NCBI GenBank assembly: GCA_965205255.1
Contig: OZ242051.1
Location: 372,001 to 436,000 of the forward strand
Direction: 5' to 3'
DNA length: 64,000 nt
Source: G965205255 sp965205255
GTDB lineage: Bacteria; Pseudomonadota; Gammaproteobacteria; Pseudomonadales; Endozoicomonadaceae
Part shown: positions 37,301-46,400 of the stretch, piece after piece
Position numbering within the stretch: position 1 is the stretch's first letter
Layout: each line of letters begins with the position of its first letter
Translations under genes and position numbers: made by a program
Notes under the pieces: model-generated
The model's input: only the letters and a program-made list of their open reading frames with translations
Told to the model about the DNA's origin: nothing
The model's database searches: none

Positions 37301-40300
37301 TGATAGTCCGCCGCCGGCTTCAGGTGATTATTCTGCATTACCCCAGTCTGATACGCCGATAACTGCCCCAGAGTATTGTAGGTGTAGGCGGTTTTCACCG
37401 GCCCTTTCACCAACTGAATAAGCCGACCGGCAAGATCATAAGTAAAGTTTTCCAAAGACTTGCCCTGACGATCCACACGGCTCAACTGTCCCAGATCATC
37501 ATAATGATACAACGCCTGTTGCTGTCCCTGACGGGTGACACTGACCGGACGGCCGGCCTGCGTATACTGGTAATCTTCCGTAAAAGCAGGCAGAGTATCG
37601 CCGGCTATCGCACCGGTGGTATGGGTAGATAATTGCAATAATCGGCCGTTATCCGCATACTGGTAATCCATTGTTCCAGTTTTATCCTGACGGCTGACCA
37701 ATGCATTAGTGACCAGATCATAAGACAAAGTAACTTTGTCCTCCGGATGATCAACCACCGATTGCGTCACCACCTCGCCCCGGTCATTATACGTATAATG
37801 CATATGCGCACTATTGGGTGTTATATAATCTGTGAGCTCACCCACTTTGTTATACGTATAGTGCCAGCTGTGCCCCAAAACATCCGTGCTTTTGATCAGC
37901 TCGTTGAAAGCATTATATTCACGTTGTCCCAGTGTGATATCCTTGCCAGAGGTGGCATTACCGACACTGATTAGATTATTCTTACTGTCATAGTGATAGG
38001 TTTGCACAGCCCCATTGGGTAGTGTTTTGCTGATTGCTCTGCCTTTTGCATCATAGGCGAAATGTGTCACATGACCGTCAGTGTCCGTTGCTACTAACAC
38101 CTGATGCGCTGAATTATAGGTGGCATAACCGGCGTTATACCAAGCTTTTGCCGTAATAGCCTGACGCAACCAGCCTTGCAACCAGACAGTGTCAAAGGGT
38201 TTCCCCGCAGCAATATCGCTGGAAAGATGCGCCTGAAGCTCACTTTTCAGGTCACCGGCATAAAGTGGTTGCCCCTTATCATTGCTGATGGCTGGATCCA
38301 GACTGAACAGATAAGTGGCTACTTTGTCCCCGCGGGCATCGGTCTGGCTGACGGATAAATGCCGCGCTTGGCAGGCGTGTGCAACACCATTGACCGTACA
38401 CAGACTCGCACCACTGACTGTGGCATCCACCGGTAATAGCGCATAGCTGTAACTGCGCCGTGTCAGAGCATCCACCCCAACAATACCGGCCTGACCGCTG
38501 AAATTGGACTTGCCAATGAAACGCCCTAAGGCATCATAATGGTAAGTGGTTATAAAACGTTGTAGCTTACCCACTTCATTGGTGTCATACGCTGTTTTCT
38601 GAGCAATCTTTCCATCGGCATTGTAGGTTTGTGATGACACTGTATCCCAGCTACCCGGTACCGCCTTACCCTGAGTGTTCACCTGTTCAGCCTGTGTCGT
38701 TAATACCCGTCCTGCACCATCATACGTCTTTCGAAATTGATAACCATTAGGCGCGGTTACCGTCACACTGTTACCACTAGCATCAGACTGATAGGCATAA
38801 CTTGCAACCAACTGATGACTGGTGCCGTAATCAGCCACTACTTTGATGACCCGTCCCAGGGCATCATATGCATAGGCCGTTTTATTACCCAGCGCATCCA
38901 CACTCATCAGCGTCTGCCCTGTTACCGTGCTGGTGTAGGTCTTAACCACAGGCGTTGTAATACCACCTGTTACCGCCGTTATCTGTGCACTTTTAATGTT
39001 GACTGGGAATTGTTTACCCCACAATGTCAGCTGCTGATTATCGCTATAGGTAATCGACTTACTAAGCGAATCAGCCGTGCTCGCTACATTAGTCAGCACC
39101 ATTGCACTTGGCATACCGTAATCAGGTTGCGTTTGCAGGTGATGAAAAGTGAATGACTCGGTTAGTCCGGCTGTCCATACGTCGGGGGTTTTCTGATACA
39201 GCGTACTGCTGCTGGCAGGCAGAGTCACCCCTACCGGCATGGCTTTATCTTTTGAAGGCAATGTCTGCCAGCTGATCTTCGTTTGGGTTGGTAGTACTGC
39301 CGGGGTGCCCGGTAACGTCGCCGGTGTCGTCGTCTGCGTGATGATATTGTTCACAAACCCATTGGCATCGGCCGACGCATACTGATTCGTGATGATGGTG
39401 CCATCTTCTTTTGTGGTTTTTAACACGTTGCCCTGATTATCATACTCATAGCTACTGCTGTGCTCTACCGGCGCCAGAGTCTGTCCACCCAACCCCTGCG
39501 TATCGACGGAGGTAGCCCCGTAAGCCTTAGTGGTAATCTTTGTAGCCAAAGAGTAGTTGGCTGGCAGTGAACTTATCGTACTGTTCAGCCAGTTAGGATA
39601 CTGGTAATCCACCTCACTGATCAGCTTATGTGAACCCGGTGAATAAAGCTTCTGCTTCAAAATGAGATGATACTTATTGTACGTGGTGATAGCACTTGAC
39701 CCGTCATTATTTGTTACCTGGGTCTGGTAGGTATAATTATCTGGACGCATATACAAGTTATCAACATCGTGCTGGTACACAATGCCTGCCGCATAACCTG
39801 AAAAATTGTGCCCGTTACCCAGCCCGTAGGTATAATCTGTCCTTAGCATCGGCTGATTAAATCCGGGCGTAACGAAATGAGACTTGACTGCATGCAATTG
39901 TAAAACAGGGCCGCCTGTCGGAACAGGGATAGTCGTATATTGTAATACTTCACTTGCGCCTGTTGAATAATTAATATTGGTTATTAACCCGGAAACCCCA
40001 GATATTTCAGCATACTTGAAGGCTACCTGTGTTTTGCCATCTGCAAAAAGAATATTTTGCAGATGAGCATTGCTAATAACCACTTTCACTGTATTCATAC
40101 TGCCATCAGCTTGCAAGCTGTGTACTTGTATTCCGGTATTAGCATAGTCAACGTTTAGTAATGTTTTACCACTGTCATCAGTGACCGACCCAAGAAGGAC
40201 GGCGGTTTGTACCCCGGTATAGTGGAAATACAGGCTATCACCCCGAGCATTTTCCAATCGCACCACATTCCCGTCACTGTTAAAGAACTCTTCACTACCA

Positions 40301-40884
40301 TCTTTATGGGTCACGATCAGCAGATATTTACCGGAAGGATCACCTCGCAAATGCACCGTGTCTAATTTATGGTACTTAATAGACGGTATATTACTCGACC
40401 ATGTGAGCACATAGTTGCCACCTGTCGACAATTGCAACATTTTTGTCTCTTTATCATAATGAGATAAAGTACCGCTCCAACCAAAACCATAACCACGGTT
40501 TTTCTGACTACTACTACTGTAATGAAGGCCGTAGTTATAATTAGGACCAAAACCACCATTGCCATAGACTTTACCCAAAGAGGCATTAAAACTATACGCC
40601 CCTGTTCTTCCATCAACACTACCGCTGTACATAGAAGAAAAATTAAAGGCATTACTGGTAATCGTACTTTGTCCACCTGCTGTGTGGCCTGCAGTAAAAG
40701 CTTTATTATTGCCTGAGTTTGATGAAGGTAAGTGCTTGGACTCCCCCTCCTTCCGGTGCTGATCTGAGCCGTGAAGCCCGTGTGCAATTTGATGAATTTG
40801 ATCGGCCATCACATACTGCGAGGACAGCAGCATAGATAGTAAAGTAAAGGTTACCAATATTGATCTATTTATTTTTTTTAACAT
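34396..40884 (-). CDS. RHS3: exported RHS-Hint polymorphic toxin
   Basis: 2162 residues from the ATG at 40884, with AAGG ten bases upstream. Signal peptide, RHS repeats and core are nearly the same as in RHS2. The Hint domain spans C1698 to N1977 and carries only five Ala-Thr hexamers. The Hint C-terminal part has local differences ('CGVSYHTKKAPVAVYNLEVY'). The 185-residue tip (1978-2162) belongs to the RHS2 family but differs strongly in its first 75 residues (start 'ARRLQAITDALPEGAQQEL'). It ends 'VTFFVDVKPKM', like RHS2. A 516-residue secreted-protein gene lies 211 bases upstream on the same strand, so the two may be cotranscribed. The only downstream ORF is IS256 debris. Confidence 0.88.
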   Translation of the reverse strand: MLKKINRSILVTFTLLSMLLSSQYVMADQIHQIAHGLHGSDQHRKEGESKHLPSSNSGNNKAFTAGHTAGGQSTITSNAFNFSSMYSGSVDGRTGAYSFNASLGKVYGNGGFGPNYNYGLHYSSSSQKNRGYGFGWSGTLSHYDKETKMLQLSTGGNYVLTWSSNIPSIKYHKLDTVHLRGDPSGKYLLIVTHKDGSEEFFNSDGNVVRLENARGDSLYFHYTGVQTAVLLGSVTDDSGKTLLNVDYANTGIQVHSLQADGSMNTVKVVISNAHLQNILFADGKTQVAFKYAEISGVSGLITNINYSTGASEVLQYTTIPVPTGGPVLQLHAVKSHFVTPGFNQPMLRTDYTYGLGNGHNFSGYAAGIVYQHDVDNLYMRPDNYTYQTQVTNNDGSSAITTYNKYHLILKQKLYSPGSHKLISEVDYQYPNWLNSTISSLPANYSLATKITTKAYGATSVDTQGLGGQTLAPVEHSSSYEYDNQGNVLKTTKEDGTIITNQYASADANGFVNNIITQTTTPATLPGTPAVLPTQTKISWQTLPSKDKAMPVGVTLPASSSTLYQKTPDVWTAGLTESFTFHHLQTQPDYGMPSAMVLTNVASTADSLSKSITYSDNQQLTLWGKQFPVNIKSAQITAVTGGITTPVVKTYTSTVTGQTLMSVDALGNKTAYAYDALGRVIKVVADYGTSHQLVASYAYQSDASGNSVTVTAPNGYQFRKTYDGAGRVLTTQAEQVNTQGKAVPGSWDTVSSQTYNADGKIAQKTAYDTNEVGKLQRFITTYHYDALGRFIGKSNFSGQAGIVGVDALTRRSYSYALLPVDATVSGASLCTVNGVAHACQARHLSVSQTDARGDKVATYLFSLDPAISNDKGQPLYAGDLKSELQAHLSSDIAAGKPFDTVWLQGWLRQAITAKAWYNAGYATYNSAHQVLVATDTDGHVTHFAYDAKGRAISKTLPNGAVQTYHYDSKNNLISVGNATSGKDITLGQREYNAFNELIKSTDVLGHSWHYTYNKVGELTDYITPNSAHMHYTYNDRGEVVTQSVVDHPEDKVTLSYDLVTNALVSRQDKTGTMDYQYADNGRLLQLSTHTTGAIAGDTLPAFTEDYQYTQAGRPVSVTRQGQQQALYHYDDLGQLSRVDRQGKSLENFTYDLAGRLIQLVKGPVKTAYTYNTLGQLSAYQTGVMQNNHLKPAADYQFHYLQDGDLTSRVRSSGGISTTEQYQYDSINNLLNYTCNGSLCPKDNIGNTIKDQHYTFDEWNNIKTVATDVLSAKGPQTNTTTYHFDSTDPIRLRNYTNSNSAYGQSATLRYDNDGNITTNEHNQFITYTPFDQMASVNTKQGTVRYLYNGAHVQVKESAPGQAPLYFEYGAAGLSALEQGGKTTTVLYGAGRIGEITPDGTTHYTITDQSGSVLSEAMVDSAGKVSLGDSRLYTPYGIEGRAGSASKTESGKVTPLLEQNLWGFDGELKDPASGYQFLGQGYHRAYNPVMRRFMSMDSASPFGKGGFNGYIFAKNNPVMYGDPSGHMPSWLGWALDIVGEVAGVAMIVGGVITENPGLVALGIGTVTSSSLDIASRIEAKQGHNKAALGLGISSAVVGIATAIGGDVESVGSAADSIYSAASTLSKVAAVTTAVLAITATGTATAAMIMGYATKGNGQTIDTLSYVAIGAGVGAGIGGFGDGFNTGESAEIGDAEPATSGCFTGKTLVATATATATATANTHGITNKSIKDIQLGEYVLTGSVDTKSKHTKQKTSYDSTAITPKTWEEIDFTYYDNYPFKASYADKVISGCKKALNTEGKAVLRCTEHMNLLRPKSIVKLWQQIQQKQGWVPVTIKEFGINNVYGHVTAIKPDTINTTHLEIKQSHKSPAIATFERHVLEVRTYTFKDLKTGKINKITATPNHKFYVANKKTFEQIQNVSPKDRLVSATGDQVRLVCESGKENHCGVSYHTKKAPVAVYNLEVYRRHRYFVGKENILVHNICARRLQAITDALPEGAQQELNDLEHKIIVISSSYKADHIDSERPGIFVFSRSRLADFDISFYENTWDFTLSSKNPDASFHANDVTRTQYLKALEYIKDNNLDINITQNPDVLIRRLVVNKEAQAKTDGLNSGTDELMNAFFDTPNGKHTRYVMKDFQLDPVSVRKIGTLRDNDVTFFVDVKPKM
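35741..35770 (-). repeat. Hexanucleotide repeat in the RHS3 Hint domain, 5 units
   Basis: Five GTAGCA units at the same position as the 19-unit tract of RHS2. They encode a short Ala-Thr run. Confidence 0.95.
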
Positions 40885-40955
40885 AAAAAAAATGCCTTAA
40901 TCTCTCAAAAAAGCAGTAGCTACAGCTTGCAATTAAATACGCTATAAGGAGGCAA

Positions 40956-41015
40956 CCATAAACCTGTTAAGCTAGCATTATCTACGGTATTGCAGTAACA
41001 GAAAGTCGTTTATGG
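40956..41015. other. Structured spacer between the 516-residue gene and RHS3
   Basis: Nested inverted repeats: CCATAAAC with GTTTATGG (60 bases end to end), and inside them CTGTTA with TAACAG. The element is conserved at 50018-50077, before RHS4, and at 59706-59765, before the broken RHS start. It could be an RNA structure controlling the downstream RHS gene, or the scar of a small mobile element. Confidence 0.4.
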
Positions 41016-41095
41016 CGCCTAGGAAGTGAATTCAATTTGTAGTTAGATAACAATTTTCGCAACATGGCATAAATGCAGGTTGGAAGCACAACCTA

Positions 41096-42646
41096 TTACG
41101 CATTATTACAATACATATTTAAATTTTTTAAATTTTGGGAGACGTGATTGCCATACAAATCAATCATTTTTACATTGAAATTTAGGTAAGTGATTCCATG
41201 ATGTTTTACACCTTGATCAGTATCAGTAGCACTATCAAAAAAAACAAATGCAGCGTTACCATTTAGCCCATGAATGTCGAATGTATAATTATCAGCAAAA
41301 TTTTTTACATGTAGCCAAGCATGCTTATTTACCGGTACAAAAAATGCGGCCCAGCTATTAAAACGGTTGCCATCTGGATATGGCTGATACGGATCTATAT
41401 ATACAGCAGTCTGGTGAAATTGTTGAACTGGATCACCTCCGAAAGTAAGAACGTCGTAAGATCCACTATCTTTCCATACATTGTACTCAGGATCACCAGC
41501 ATCCACTGTTAGGCCAACTAAATTGTCTTGAATTCCGTTAATACTCAGTGTGAACTTATAATAACCTGAGCTATCACTGTCAATAGAACTTCCAGTAGAG
41601 TATGAGCATGCAATACTTTCACCTACGTTAACTATCGGAGCATTAATAGAGCCAATCAAAGCAGGCGCATCCACTTCAGCACCACATGTATCAATTACAT
41701 TACCGTCACTGGTATAAACCCGGGCACACACACTGATTTGAGGGCTGGGTTTTGTTGAGGTAAGATAAGTAACCAGATGATTTTCTGAATCACCCTTATT
41801 GCTTTTATCTTCCTGCTTTGAATGCAAAGAGGCTAATGCTAACTGAGTTTGCGGTATTGCTGCATCATATCCGTTGTTTGTATAATTAAGACTCACCCCT
41901 CCAAGACCTGAAGGTGTAAAAGGAAGCCCTGTATGCTTGTTATACAAATGTACCGACTTTTCTAATACAGCCGGTGAAATTGACACTCCACTGTTCACTG
42001 TAATCATCAGCGGCGCTTCATTATAACCATTGGCATAAATTTTATAATACCTACCTGTCGCTGTTGTTGGTGTAGTTATCGTGATGCCATTGACTGTCAC
42101 GCCCTTTGGTAAGGGATAAAGATCTTCTGATGACCATACGCTTGGTGAACCAGAACTTTCTGGGCTAGTATTTGAACAATTATTAGTGCCTGAAGTGACC
42201 TTGCAGAAATAATCTTTTCCTGATGCAGCGATAGCGCATTGATTAAAAGCATAGTCTGTCCCCGAAGCATATTTAGTACACGACGGAGAATCATCCGAGC
42301 TAACCGCTAGCGTTTTGAAAAAGCTATTCACTGATACCGGCGCTGAGAAGATCCTGTCAGATAAGGCATTGATAACCAGATAATCGCTATCAGATTTTTG
42401 TGTGACGGGAAGCCTGTAAACACCAGAGCAGGTAGTTTCATTACTATCTGCTTTACATAATTGTTGTCGGTTAACTAAAGAGCTGCCCCGATAATAATCG
42501 ACTTCATACGTATCACCTTGATTTCCACCCCTAACGCTCACCCGCCAACCCGCAGCCCCATCAACTGGCACAACAGAGCTGACTTGGACCGCAGCTAGCG
42601 CTGAAGAGCACATAAATATAAATGCTATAAATACTGATATTTCCAA
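41096..42646 (-). CDS. Secreted 516-residue RHS-array partner protein, copy a
   Basis: 516 residues from a TTG start at 42646, with AGGTG seven bases upstream (the other two copies start the same way). The signal peptide ends near SSALA. The mature protein has scattered cysteines ('LCKADSNETTCSG', 'SCTKYASGTDYAFNQC', 'YFCKVTSGTNNCSN', 'VCARVYTSDGNVIDTCG', final 'NLNMYC') that could form disulfides, and it looks beta-rich. No family is recognised. The first 380 residues are almost the same in the three copies. The window of about 385-450 is variable (here 'VWKDSGSYDVLTFGGDP' and 'YIDPYQPYPDGNRF'). Its position just upstream of RHS3 and its co-duplication suggest a functional link; whether as partner, adhesin or protective protein is unknown. 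Confidence 0.85.
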   Translation of the reverse strand: MEISVFIAFIFMCSSALAAVQVSSVVPVDGAAGWRVSVRGGNQGDTYEVDYYRGSSLVNRQQLCKADSNETTCSGVYRLPVTQKSDSDYLVINALSDRIFSAPVSVNSFFKTLAVSSDDSPSCTKYASGTDYAFNQCAIAASGKDYFCKVTSGTNNCSNTSPESSGSPSVWSSEDLYPLPKGVTVNGITITTPTTATGRYYKIYANGYNEAPLMITVNSGVSISPAVLEKSVHLYNKHTGLPFTPSGLGGVSLNYTNNGYDAAIPQTQLALASLHSKQEDKSNKGDSENHLVTYLTSTKPSPQISVCARVYTSDGNVIDTCGAEVDAPALIGSINAPIVNVGESIACSYSTGSSIDSDSSGYYKFTLSINGIQDNLVGLTVDAGDPEYNVWKDSGSYDVLTFGGDPVQQFHQTAVYIDPYQPYPDGNRFNSWAAFFVPVNKHAWLHVKNFADNYTFDIHGLNGNAAFVFFDSATDTDQGVKHHGITYLNFNVKMIDLYGNHVSQNLKNLNMYCNNA

Positions 42647-42673
42647 TGAAATTCACCTGTGTACGAGAGAAAT

Positions 42674-42703
42674 TTTATATATATGAAAAATTAGAGGTTT
42701 GAA
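42674..42703 (-). promoter_or_regulatory. Possible promoter of the 516-residue gene (copy a)
   Basis: On the minus strand TTCAAA (42698-42703) and TATAAA (42674-42679) are 18 bases apart and lie just upstream of the TTG start. The -10 box is also present before copy b, but the -35 match is weaker there. Confidence 0.3.
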
Positions 42704-42758
42704 CTATGAATTGACATATCCATTGAAATAATCTCGGCATCTCACCTCCACCAATAAG

Positions 42759-42890
42759 TACGCAATGAAGGCCACCAACTCATAAGCTACCAAGCTTAAA
42801 GAAAATCTACCTGGGTATCAAGCCATAATTTTGTTATTGGCAAAGTTTATGCTTTCTCTACTAATTGCGTAATGAGAACCTTTACCAGGT
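42759..42890 (+). pseudogene. IS4-like transposase N-terminal remnant, copy 1
   Basis: It reads YAMKATNS, a stop, then ATKLKENLPGYQAIILLLAK and FMLSLLIA followed by stops. This resembles the N-terminal helices of IS4-type transposases. The homologous stretch at 51823 lacks the first stop. Confidence 0.4.
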
Positions 42891-42901
42891 AGACTAACTT
42901 C

Positions 42902-42985
42902 TCTGGTCTAATGGAGCCGGACACTTAAATTAAGAGGCAATATTTGTTAATCAATAAAGGTGTTCAGTTCCATTAGACCAGAACA
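42902..42985. repeat. Inverted repeat at the IS junction
   Basis: CTCTGGTCTAATGGA and TCCATTAGACCAGAA are inverted repeats about 50 bases apart, next to the IS256 C-terminal remnant. They probably mark old insertion-sequence ends. The same arrangement is present at about 51963-52045 and 61647-61730. Confidence 0.5.
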
Positions 42986-42989
42986 ACGA

Positions 42990-43196
42990 ATACTGTACAC
43001 CACTAATTGGGTAGAACGGCTCAATAAGGAGATTCGTAAAGTCAGCAGGCACGTTAATTCGTTTTCGAATACGGATTCTATTTTAAATATGATTTATATG
43101 GTAATTAACCGACTGGAAAGCACAACTTATTCCAGACCGGTAACAAACTTTTATCCAGATCAAGAGCATATGAACAATGTTTTTCATCCTGAATAA
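42990..43196 (+). pseudogene. IS256-type transposase C-terminal remnant, copy 3
   Basis: It reads ILYTTNWVERLNKEIRKVSR and ends 'MNNVFHPE', nearly the same as the other copies. The frame is open upstream to 42960, but that extension is the IS junction and not transposase sequence. Confidence 0.7.
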
Positions 43197-43226
43197 ACAC
43201 AGAGTTATTGGCACTACCAATCTAGT

Positions 43227-43430
43227 TTATTTTTGGAAAGCAATCTGGCTTATTATCAATGTTTTGCAACAGAGCCTGCTTTCCATAACCGAGGTGTTCT
43301 TCCAGTTCAGCGCAAGCATTTTTGCAACCGACAGCTTCAGTAACTGCCTGCTGAGCTCAGCTAAATCATCCTGCGTTTTGACCTGATCTGTGATATGACT
43401 GAGTAGGTTTTCATCAAGTTCAACAACCAT
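43227..43430 (-). pseudogene. IS256-type transposase N-terminal remnant, copy 3 (frameshifted)
   Basis: It starts MVVELDENLLSHITDQVKTQ; the 'ELEEHLGYGKQ' hallmark again lies in a shifted frame. It follows the RHS4 stop by about 50 bases. Confidence 0.75.
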
Positions 43431-43480
43431 TATTTACCCTTCCAAGGAAAAGAGAATAATAGTCGTTTACACTATCTTTT

Positions 43481-46400
43481 CTACATGCTCGGTTTTACAT
43501 CAATAAGGAAATCTGGTCGTCTATTTTCGTGTATCTTTCTTACCGATACTGGGTCCAATTGAAAATCCTTCATAACATAATGTGTATGCTTTCCATTCGG
43601 CGTATCAAAAAATGCATGCATCAACTCATCTGTTCCTGAATCTAATCTAGCAGTTTTCGCTAATGTTTCGCTATTCGAAACTGAATCTCTAACTAACACA
43701 TCGGGATTTTTACTCATGTTAAAGTCTAGATTATTATCTTTTATATATTCTAATGCCTTTAAATACTGAGTTCGTGTAACATCATTTGCATAAAAACTAG
43801 CATCAGGGTTCTTATATGAAAATGTAAACTCCCATTTATTCTCAAAAAATCTAATGGCAAAATTGCCAAGTTCACTTGTAGAAAAAACGAATATGCAGTG
43901 TATTTTAGAGTCAACATTATCAGTCTTATACGAGCTTGTCAGTGTGTGTATTTCATGCGTTAAATTATTTAGTTCTTGTTGTACACCTTCAGGGAGAGCA
44001 TCAGTAATCGCCTGTAGTCTGCGAGGACAAATATTATGAACCAGTATATTCTCTTCCCCTACAAAATACCTGTGCCGTCGATAGACTTCCAGGTTATACA
44101 CCGCTACAGGCACTCCCTTAACGCCATAACTCACCCCACAGTGATTTTCCTTTCCTGACTCACACACTACATGCACCTGATCACCAGTAGCACTCACTAA
44201 CCGATCTTTAGGGGACACATTCTGTATTTGTTCAAATGTCTTTTTATTGGCCACATAAAACTTATGGTTAGGCGTGGCAGTGATTTTGTTGAATTTGCCC
44301 GTCTTCAAATCTTTAAAGGTATACGTGCGCACCTCCAGTACATGCCGCTCAAAGATGGCAATGGCAGGACTTTTATGGCTCTGCTTAATCTCTAAATGGG
44401 TCGTATTGATTGTATCGGGTTTAATGGCTGTGACATGCCCATGCACATTATTGATTCCAAATTCCTTAATCGTTACCGGCACCCAGCCTCGTTTTTGTTG
44501 TATCTGCTGCCACAGCTTAACTATTGATTTAGGCCTAAGCAGGTTCATATGCTCGGTACAGCGCAAAACAGCTTTTCCCTCAGTGTTAAGGGCTTTCTTA
44601 CAGCCAGAAATTACTTTATCAGCATATGAGGCTTTAAAGGGGTAGTTATCATAATAAGTAAAGTCTATTTCTTCCCAGGTTTTAGGGGTAATGGCCGTGG
44701 AGTCATAGGATGTTTTTTGTTTGGTATGTTTACTTTTAGTATCCACACTGCCTGTTAATACATATTCATCTAACTGAATATCTTTAATTGGTTTATTTGT
44801 AATTCCATGAGCATTTGCGGTTGCAGTAGCAACAAGAGTCTTACCTGTAAAACAAGCTGAGGTTGCAGGCTCAGTATCACCTATTTCTGCTGACTCTCCT
44901 GTCTTGAAGCTATCACCAAAACCACCTATTGCGGCACCGACTCCTGTTCCAATCGCCACATAACTTAAGGTATCAATGGTTTGACCATTACCTTTTGTGG
45001 TATAACCCATAATCATCGCCGCAGTGGCTGTACCTGTTGCGGTGATGGCCAGTACTGCTGTCGTAACCGCAGCCACCTTACTTAGTGTACTGGCTGAGGA
45101 ATAAATACTCTCAGCAGCAGAACCTACCGACTCAACATCACCGCCGATAGCTGTTGCAATTCCCACAACGGCTGCACTGATACCCAATCCCAGAGCTGCC
45201 TTATTATGCCCCTGTTTAGCTTCTATACGAGAAGCAATATCAAGCGAAGATGATGTAACCGTACCAATACCGAGTGCGACCAGCCCAGGATTTTCTGTGA
45301 TGACTCCACCAACGATCATAGCCACACCGGCAACCTCACCTACAATATCCAAGGCCCATCCCAGCCAGGACGGCATATGCCCGGACGGATCTCCATACAT
45401 CACCGGATTATTCTTCGCAAAGATATAGCCGTTAAACCCGCCTTTTCCGAACGGTGAGGCACTGTCCATGCTCATAAAACGTCGCATCACCGGATTATAG
45501 GCACGGTGATATCCCTGCCCTAAAAACTGGTAACCGCTGGCCGGATCTTTCAACTCACCATCAAAGCCCCAGAGGTTCTGCTCTAACAGTGGCGTGACTT
45601 TCCCTGACTCCGTTTTGGACGCACTACCTGCACGTCCTTCGATCCCGTATGGCGTATACAGGCGTGAATCCCCCAAGCTTACTTTGCCCGCCGAATCAAC
45701 CATTGCCTCACTCAGCACACTGCCACTTTGGTCGGTGATCGTATAATGGGTGGTGCCATCTGGGGTAATTTCACCAATACGTCCGGCTCCATACAATACG
45801 GTCGTAGTCTTACCTCCCTGCTCCAGCGCACTGAGCCCTGCAGCACCATATTCAAAATATAACGGCGCCTGACCCGGAGCACTCTCTTTCACCTGAACAT
45901 GAGCACCGTTATACAGATAACGGACGGTACCTTGTTTAGTATTGACACTGGCCATCTGATCAAAAGGGGTATAAGTAATAAACTGGTTGTGTTCGTTAGT
46001 GGTAATATTCCCGTCGTTATCATAGCGCAAAGTGGCACTCTGTCCGTAGGCAGAATTACTGTTCGTATAATTGCGCAACTGTATGGGGTCTGTGCTGTCA
46101 AAGTGATAGGTGGTAGTGTTGGTCTGTGGCCCCTTCGCACTCAGCACATCCGTGGCTACTGTTTTAATGTTGTTCCATTCATCAAACGTATAATGCTGAT
46201 CCTTAATGGTATTGCCTATATTATCCTTCGGACACAGTGAGCCGTTGCAGGTATAGTTCAGCAGATTGTTGATACTGTCATATTGATACTGCTCTGTGGT
46301 ACTTATTCCACCTGAAGAACGCACTCTTGAGGTCAGATCACCGTCCTGCAAATAATGGAACTGATAGTCCGCCACCTGGTTCAGATGATTATTCTGCATT

